Source: Sulfurimonas sp. (GTDB taxonomy: Bacteria; Campylobacterota; Campylobacteria; Campylobacterales; Sulfurimonadaceae). From it: a stretch of 7,698 bases of DNA. Made by a program: the position numbers and the translations under genes. Shown here in pieces: positions 4,318-7,698 of this stretch. The notes below the pieces were generated by a model. That model saw nothing but the letters and a program-made list of their open reading frames with translations, did not search any database and was not told the origin of the DNA. Where the stretch lies: positions 1-7,698 of the forward strand of contig JALWON010000074.1 of the NCBI GenBank assembly GCA_027083475.1, in the 5' to 3' direction. The first letter of the stretch is position 1. Each line of letters opens with the position of its first letter.

Positions 4318-6072
4318 TTAATTGATAACAGACGCTTGAAAATAATGGTCCACATTCATATATGTTTTTCCTTTATGATCTTTAAAAATAAGGTTCTTTT
4401 TGGAGAGTTTGTTCATGTGATTGAGCCCCATAATGGCAAGCAGGTTACGAATACCGTAAAGGAGTTGTGCATGATACGAAGCAATATTTTGTGCTTTTTT
4501 TTCTACTAAAAAGGAAGCTCGTTTCTTTTTGTCTTGTGTGGCAAGTCCAACAGGACAAGCCCGCCCATTAGCCCCTGAACACTCACGCGCACGAATACAT
4601 CCAGCACTCATCATAAAAGCACGGGCAATAGCAATATAATCTGCTCCAATGCCAAAAAGGACAATGGCATCGTCAGGAGTGAGGACTTTTTCACTTGCGA
4701 TGAGTTTTACCTTGTCGCGAACTCCTGCGTTTGTGAGTGTGGTATCGGCGATATAGAGGGCTTTTGCTATGACCATGCCTACTGTCATCATCATTTCCAA
4801 AGGGGCTGCTCCACTTCCACCATCCCCACCATCAATAGTAATAAAATCAGGGTAGGCACGACTCCCTGCTGCAATGCGTTCTTTGATAAGTTTTGCATAC
4901 TCATCAAAACCCTCTTGAGAAGAGATGACAATTTTCACACCTACTGGCTTTTGAGAGAGTTTTTTGAGTCTTCCTATAAAATCAAACAACTCTTCTAAGG
5001 TATGTGCAAATGGAAACTGATTTGGTGAAAAGAGGTCTTTATGGGCTTCTACTCCGCGGTAGTAAGCAATGGCCTCACTCACTTTACTTCCAAGGAGTTT
5101 TCCACCTGTCTGTTTCGCTCCTTGTGCCATTTTAATCTCTGTCATTTTTGCAAATTTCATTGTTTTTTTGTAGCGTTCTTCATCAAAAGTGCCATCATGA
5201 TGCCGCACACCATATAAGCCACTTCCCATTTGAAAAATAATGTCTGGTAAATCTTGCGGAACTTCTGAGGGGAAATCCTCTAAAGGAGCATCCCAATTAA
5301 TGCGAAAACAGACAAGTGTTTTCTTGTCGAAAAGATAACTATCGCTATCTTTTGCATCGATAACCATATGCCTATAGATGTTTTCTGCTGCTTTTTCATG
5401 TAAAATAAATTTAAAAAATTTATAAACATTTTTTGCAAAAAAAGTGCCTTCGTAGGTATCAAGATATTTTGCATTCTCTTTTTTATATGCATGTGTGTAG
5501 AGAAAGTTTGAAGTAAGACTTCCCTCTCCTGTATTGATAGGAAAATTGCCTAAATACGCTCCCTTAGCAAAGGAACGAGTCCCCTCAGGAGAGATAGCCC
5601 CATCACTCATGGCACTCCTTCCAAAAACAGAATGTGTTGTGAAAGGGTACTGCACATCTGTACCAAAAGTGACACTGAAATCTTCGCTGACATCTTGGGT
5701 ATTTAAAACACAGTTTGCATTTTTTATACTGAGTCTCGCACTTTTTTGGGGTTGTTCTGGAGAGAATGAGGCATAGGGAGATTTTCTTTGTGCGGAGTTG
5801 AGCACCCATTTTACTTTATCGAAAGACTCATAAAATTTTTCATCACCAAAGTACTGTCGCATTGGGTCACGCAGAGCATAAAAAAGGTAGCGCATACGTC
5901 CTATGAGTGGGTAGTTAATGAGGAGTTGGTTTTCTCTTTGAATAAATTTATCGTAGAGGAGTAAAACAAATGCAATGAATGCAAATAGTACTACAAATGC
6001 TTTGAGTAAAAACATGAGTATAGGAAAGTCATAGGTTCCTATACTTTGTGTAAATTTGCTAAAGGCTTCCAT
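4318..6072 (-). CDS. Membrane-anchored glutamate-synthase-like FMN/Fe-S protein, 584 aa
   Basis: The protein matches the FMN-binding central domain of the glutamate synthase large subunit (GltB domain), not the full enzyme: there is no N-terminal amidotransferase domain and no C-terminal beta-helix. One membrane segment (about residues 16-41) precedes the catalytic part. Visible GltB-type motifs are KMAQGAKQTGGKLLGSKVS (314-332), the phosphate-binding DFITIDGGDGGSGAAP (409-424) and the Fe-S region GCIRARECSGANGRACPVG (491-509). In classical GltB the three cluster cysteines are spaced C-x5-C-x4-C; here they are Cys492, Cys498 and Cys506, or C-x5-C-x7-C, an insertion of three residues. Such stand-alone proteins are usually named glutamate synthase-related or FMN-binding glutamate synthase family, and their true reaction is mostly unknown. 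It begins 5 bases after the DoxX gene, with only a weak GGAAAG far upstream, suggesting translational coupling. Confidence 0.9.
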   Translation of the reverse strand: MEAFSKFTQSIGTYDFPILMFLLKAFVVLFAFIAFVLLLYDKFIQRENQLLINYPLIGRMRYLFYALRDPMRQYFGDEKFYESFDKVKWVLNSAQRKSPYASFSPEQPQKSARLSIKNANCVLNTQDVSEDFSVTFGTDVQYPFTTHSVFGRSAMSDGAISPEGTRSFAKGAYLGNFPINTGEGSLTSNFLYTHAYKKENAKYLDTYEGTFFAKNVYKFFKFILHEKAAENIYRHMVIDAKDSDSYLFDKKTLVCFRINWDAPLEDFPSEVPQDLPDIIFQMGSGLYGVRHHDGTFDEERYKKTMKFAKMTEIKMAQGAKQTGGKLLGSKVSEAIAYYRGVEAHKDLFSPNQFPFAHTLEELFDFIGRLKKLSQKPVGVKIVISSQEGFDEYAKLIKERIAAGSRAYPDFITIDGGDGGSGAAPLEMMMTVGMVIAKALYIADTTLTNAGVRDKVKLIASEKVLTPDDAIVLFGIGADYIAIARAFMMSAGCIRARECSGANGRACPVGLATQDKKKRASFLVEKKAQNIASYHAQLLYGIRNLLAIMGLNHMNKLSKKNLIFKDHKGKTYMNVDHYFQASVIN

Positions 6073-6077
6073 CGTTT

Positions 6078-6587
6078 TTAATTTCTTTCCCCAAAAATCA
6101 ATCTATCAAGTGAAAACTTTCCTGCCCCATGGGTGAGAAGTACAAACAAGAAGAGTATATAGTAGAGTGGCATCTCAAAACCATTTTGCAAGGTGACAAT
6201 CGTTCCTATAAATTGATGCCCATTTATCCACGGATCTACAAGCTCACTGCCATCTACAATTGCATTAAAGCCATTGGCACCATGCACAGTAGCGATAGCG
6301 ACAAACATAATGATGGTAAGTGGTATAGAGATAGCACGTGTAAACAAACCAAGGGTGAGCAAAACAACACCTGTAATCTCTGTACTTGCAGCCATATAAG
6401 CATTGAGTGTTGGAAAAGGAATGCCCATACTTCCAAACCACATCGCCACAGAGTCAATATCTGCCCATTTCATCATCGCTGGACCATAAAAAGTATAGGC
6501 AACAATAAAACGCACAAACAACAAACTCAATGATTTCCCATATTCACTAAAACGTGAAAATTCTTTATAAACATCTTTGATACACAT
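6078..6587 (-). CDS. DoxX family integral membrane protein, 169 aa
   Basis: This is a small polytopic membrane protein with about four hydrophobic helices (near residues 20-38, 61-81, 85-104 and 140-155). Family marks are an Arg in the first helix (LLFVRFIVAYTF) followed by GPAMMKW, and the C-terminal GAGKFSLDRLIFG, close to the GPGKxSLDxL ending of many DoxX proteins. DoxX-like proteins take part in redox or quinone-linked functions, and one group (HvfX/BufD-like) accompanies copper-binding RiPP clusters. I cannot assign this copy to that group with certainty. It is the first gene of a tight minus-strand unit with the glutamate-synthase-like gene. I chose the ATG at 6587, 6 bases after the GAGGAG ribosome site; the adjacent GTG at 6590 is the alternative, only 3 bases away. 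Confidence 0.85.
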   Translation of the reverse strand: MCIKDVYKEFSRFSEYGKSLSLLFVRFIVAYTFYGPAMMKWADIDSVAMWFGSMGIPFPTLNAYMAASTEITGVVLLTLGLFTRAISIPLTIIMFVAIATVHGANGFNAIVDGSELVDPWINGHQFIGTIVTLQNGFEMPLYYILFLFVLLTHGAGKFSLDRLIFGERN

Positions 6588-6593
6588 CACAAA

Positions 6594-6599
6594 CTCCTC
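6594..6599 (-). promoter_or_regulatory. Ribosome binding site of the DoxX gene
   Basis: Minus-strand GAGGAG is the strongest Shine-Dalgarno sequence on this strand in the window. Its spacing favours the ATG at 6587 over the GTG at 6590. Confidence 0.75.
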
Positions 6600-6618
6600 A
6601 ATTTTTTATCTTAGGAGA

Positions 6619-6627
6619 ATTGTAACA
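6619..6627 (-). promoter_or_regulatory. Extended -10 promoter of the DoxX unit
   Basis: Minus-strand TGTTACAAT fits the TGN plus TANAAT pattern and would start transcription near 6612, giving a leader of about 25 bases that contains the ribosome site. It lies in the 65-base gap after the TolC-family gene, so the DoxX, glutamate-synthase-like and MBL genes can be transcribed apart from the efflux gene. Confidence 0.45.
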
Positions 6628-6652
6628 TGCTAGTGTGTAGTTTGTGTGCAAA

Positions 6653-7698
6653 TTATTTTCCTATGGCATGATCTAAATTTGCAATAGCAATGTAGTAGTT
6701 ATAATAATCAATCACAAGGGCAGCTTTTGCATTGATGTAGCCTTGTCGAGCCTCTTGGAGTTCTATATAATCAGAGAGTCCATTGATGTAGCATTTACTT
6801 GCTTGCTCAAATTTCAGTGCAGATGCTTCCATGAGACTTTGGGAGAGTTCAAGTGTGTCTTTTTTTCTGTAAAGGTTTATATAGGCATTGGTAATGCTGT
6901 TTTTGATTGCGAGTTTGACATCTTGGAGTTGGTATGCTGCTTGGGCTGCTTGGAGTCGGCTCTCTTGTGTTTTTGCACTGCTGGCACCCCCTTGGTAGAG
7001 ATTCCAGTCTAGGTTCAAAGCCACTTGCCATTGCTCTTTTGGGAGAAGTGATTGAAATCGTTTGAGTGACTGTTTGGTATAATCAGCCCCAAAATAAAAC
7101 TGAGGGTAGTACTCTGAAGCATGAATATTTATACGAGAGAGTGCACTTTTTGTATCGACTTTATACTGCAAAAGTTGTGGTTTATTTGCATAGGCATACG
7201 CGACTGACTGCTCAAGGCTCATACTATATGCGGGAAGTGTTTGAAAGAGCGTAGAAAACTCTATACTTGGCGTATAAACATCATAATCTTCCTTGACATT
7301 TGTAAAACCTACAACTCTTTCGAGTTTTGCATAAGCGAGTTTGAGATTGTATTGTGCATTTTTGAGGTCGATTTTGGACTTAATGAGTGCGACTCTTGCA
7401 TCTGAGATGTCTATTTTTGTCCGAATCCCCGCTGTAAAATACTTCTGAGAACGGTTAAGTTGTGCTTCGTTGAGTGTACGGTTCTCGTTTTGTACGGCTA
7501 TGAGTGCTTTTGCTTGTAAGACACTATAGTAGGCAAGCTTTACTTCTCGTTTTTTATCTGATATTTTTTGCATATTTTTATAGAAATCACTTTGCATAGC
7601 ATAATGAGAAGAGTCCCTATTTGCTGCTGTTTTTCCAAAGTCATAAACGAGTTGTTTGAGTGAAAGATTCCCTAAAATTATGGTGTCATCTATGAGCT
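6653..7698 (-). CDS. TolC-family outer-membrane efflux protein, 5' end beyond the window
   Basis: The frame is open to the window edge, so only the C-terminal 347 residues or so are present; full-length family members have about 420-480. The methionine at 7597 is internal, since coding sequence typical of the family (LGNLSLKQLVYDFGKT) continues upstream of it. TolC proteins form trimeric channels through the outer membrane and periplasm for RND, MFS or ABC exporters. Two structural repeats are visible. Repeat 1 has the GIRTKIDISDARVALIKSKI helix and ends at KLERVVG. Repeat 2 starts with the beta-strand pattern YYPQFYFGADY and WNLYQGGASSAKTQESR, then GLSDYIELQEARQGYINAKAAL, and ends at LDHAIG close to the C-terminus. 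The long Q/A/K-rich helices fit the coiled-coil barrel. The inner-membrane partner, and so the substrate, would be upstream, outside the window. Confidence 0.92.
   Translation of the reverse strand, partial: LIDDTIILGNLSLKQLVYDFGKTAANRDSSHYAMQSDFYKNMQKISDKKREVKLAYYSVLQAKALIAVQNENRTLNEAQLNRSQKYFTAGIRTKIDISDARVALIKSKIDLKNAQYNLKLAYAKLERVVGFTNVKEDYDVYTPSIEFSTLFQTLPAYSMSLEQSVAYAYANKPQLLQYKVDTKSALSRINIHASEYYPQFYFGADYTKQSLKRFQSLLPKEQWQVALNLDWNLYQGGASSAKTQESRLQAAQAAYQLQDVKLAIKNSITNAYINLYRKKDTLELSQSLMEASALKFEQASKCYINGLSDYIELQEARQGYINAKAALVIDYYNYYIAIANLDHAIGK

Noticed and set aside
4299..4355. Longer start for the MBL hydrolase at 4355
   Set aside because: It would put 19 residues before a clear signal peptide and overlap the end of the previous gene, and the nearest purine-rich site is too far away.
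6129..6533. Open frame of 134 codons on the plus strand
   Set aside because: It is antisense to the well-supported DoxX gene, its product has no family features, and it lacks a ribosome site; it is a shadow of the membrane protein codons.

Overview
The window looks like chromosomal DNA of a low-GC member of the Campylobacterota (Epsilonproteobacteria), most like Sulfurimonas or its relatives. This rests on the AT-rich composition, the K/E/F/I-rich proteins, and promoters that show a clear TATAAT-type -10 box (often preceded by TGN) but no convincing -35 box. No RNA gene, insertion sequence, prophage or CRISPR array is visible. The genus is an inference from protein style, not from a marker gene.

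Left part (1-3040). An ABC-F ATPase gene on the minus strand (26-1858) is divergent from a small plus-strand gene (1943-2143) for a 66-residue hydrophilic protein of unknown function. That gene runs tail-to-tail into a minus-strand gene (2140-2949, probably extending to 3015) for a stand-alone DUF234-like protein with a winged-helix part and a degenerate PD-(D/E)XK nuclease fold. The two stop codons overlap.

Middle (3040-3431). A divergent promoter region leads into a plus-strand gene for a short secreted peptide. Its mature part is four KCGAAKCG modules, with eight cysteines all in K-C-G. This resembles the bufferin/HvfA class of copper-binding modified peptides (RiPPs). No modifying enzyme of the MNIO (DUF692) type is in the window.

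Right part (3426-7698), all minus strand. The 5'-truncated end of a TolC-family outer-membrane efflux gene lies upstream of an apparent three-gene unit: a DoxX-family membrane protein, a membrane-anchored glutamate-synthase-like FMN/Fe-S protein (5 bp later), and an exported metallo-beta-lactamase-fold hydrolase (19 bp later). The last gene also has its own possible promoter. DoxX proteins are common partners of bufferin-type peptides, so a functional link between the peptide and the DoxX unit is possible but unproven.

The best leads are the Cys-repeat peptide with its 45-bp DNA repeat, two genes (ABC-F and MBL) whose -10 box sits 6-7 bases before the ATG with no Shine-Dalgarno sequence (possible leaderless mRNAs), and a likely ATT start for the DUF234-like gene.
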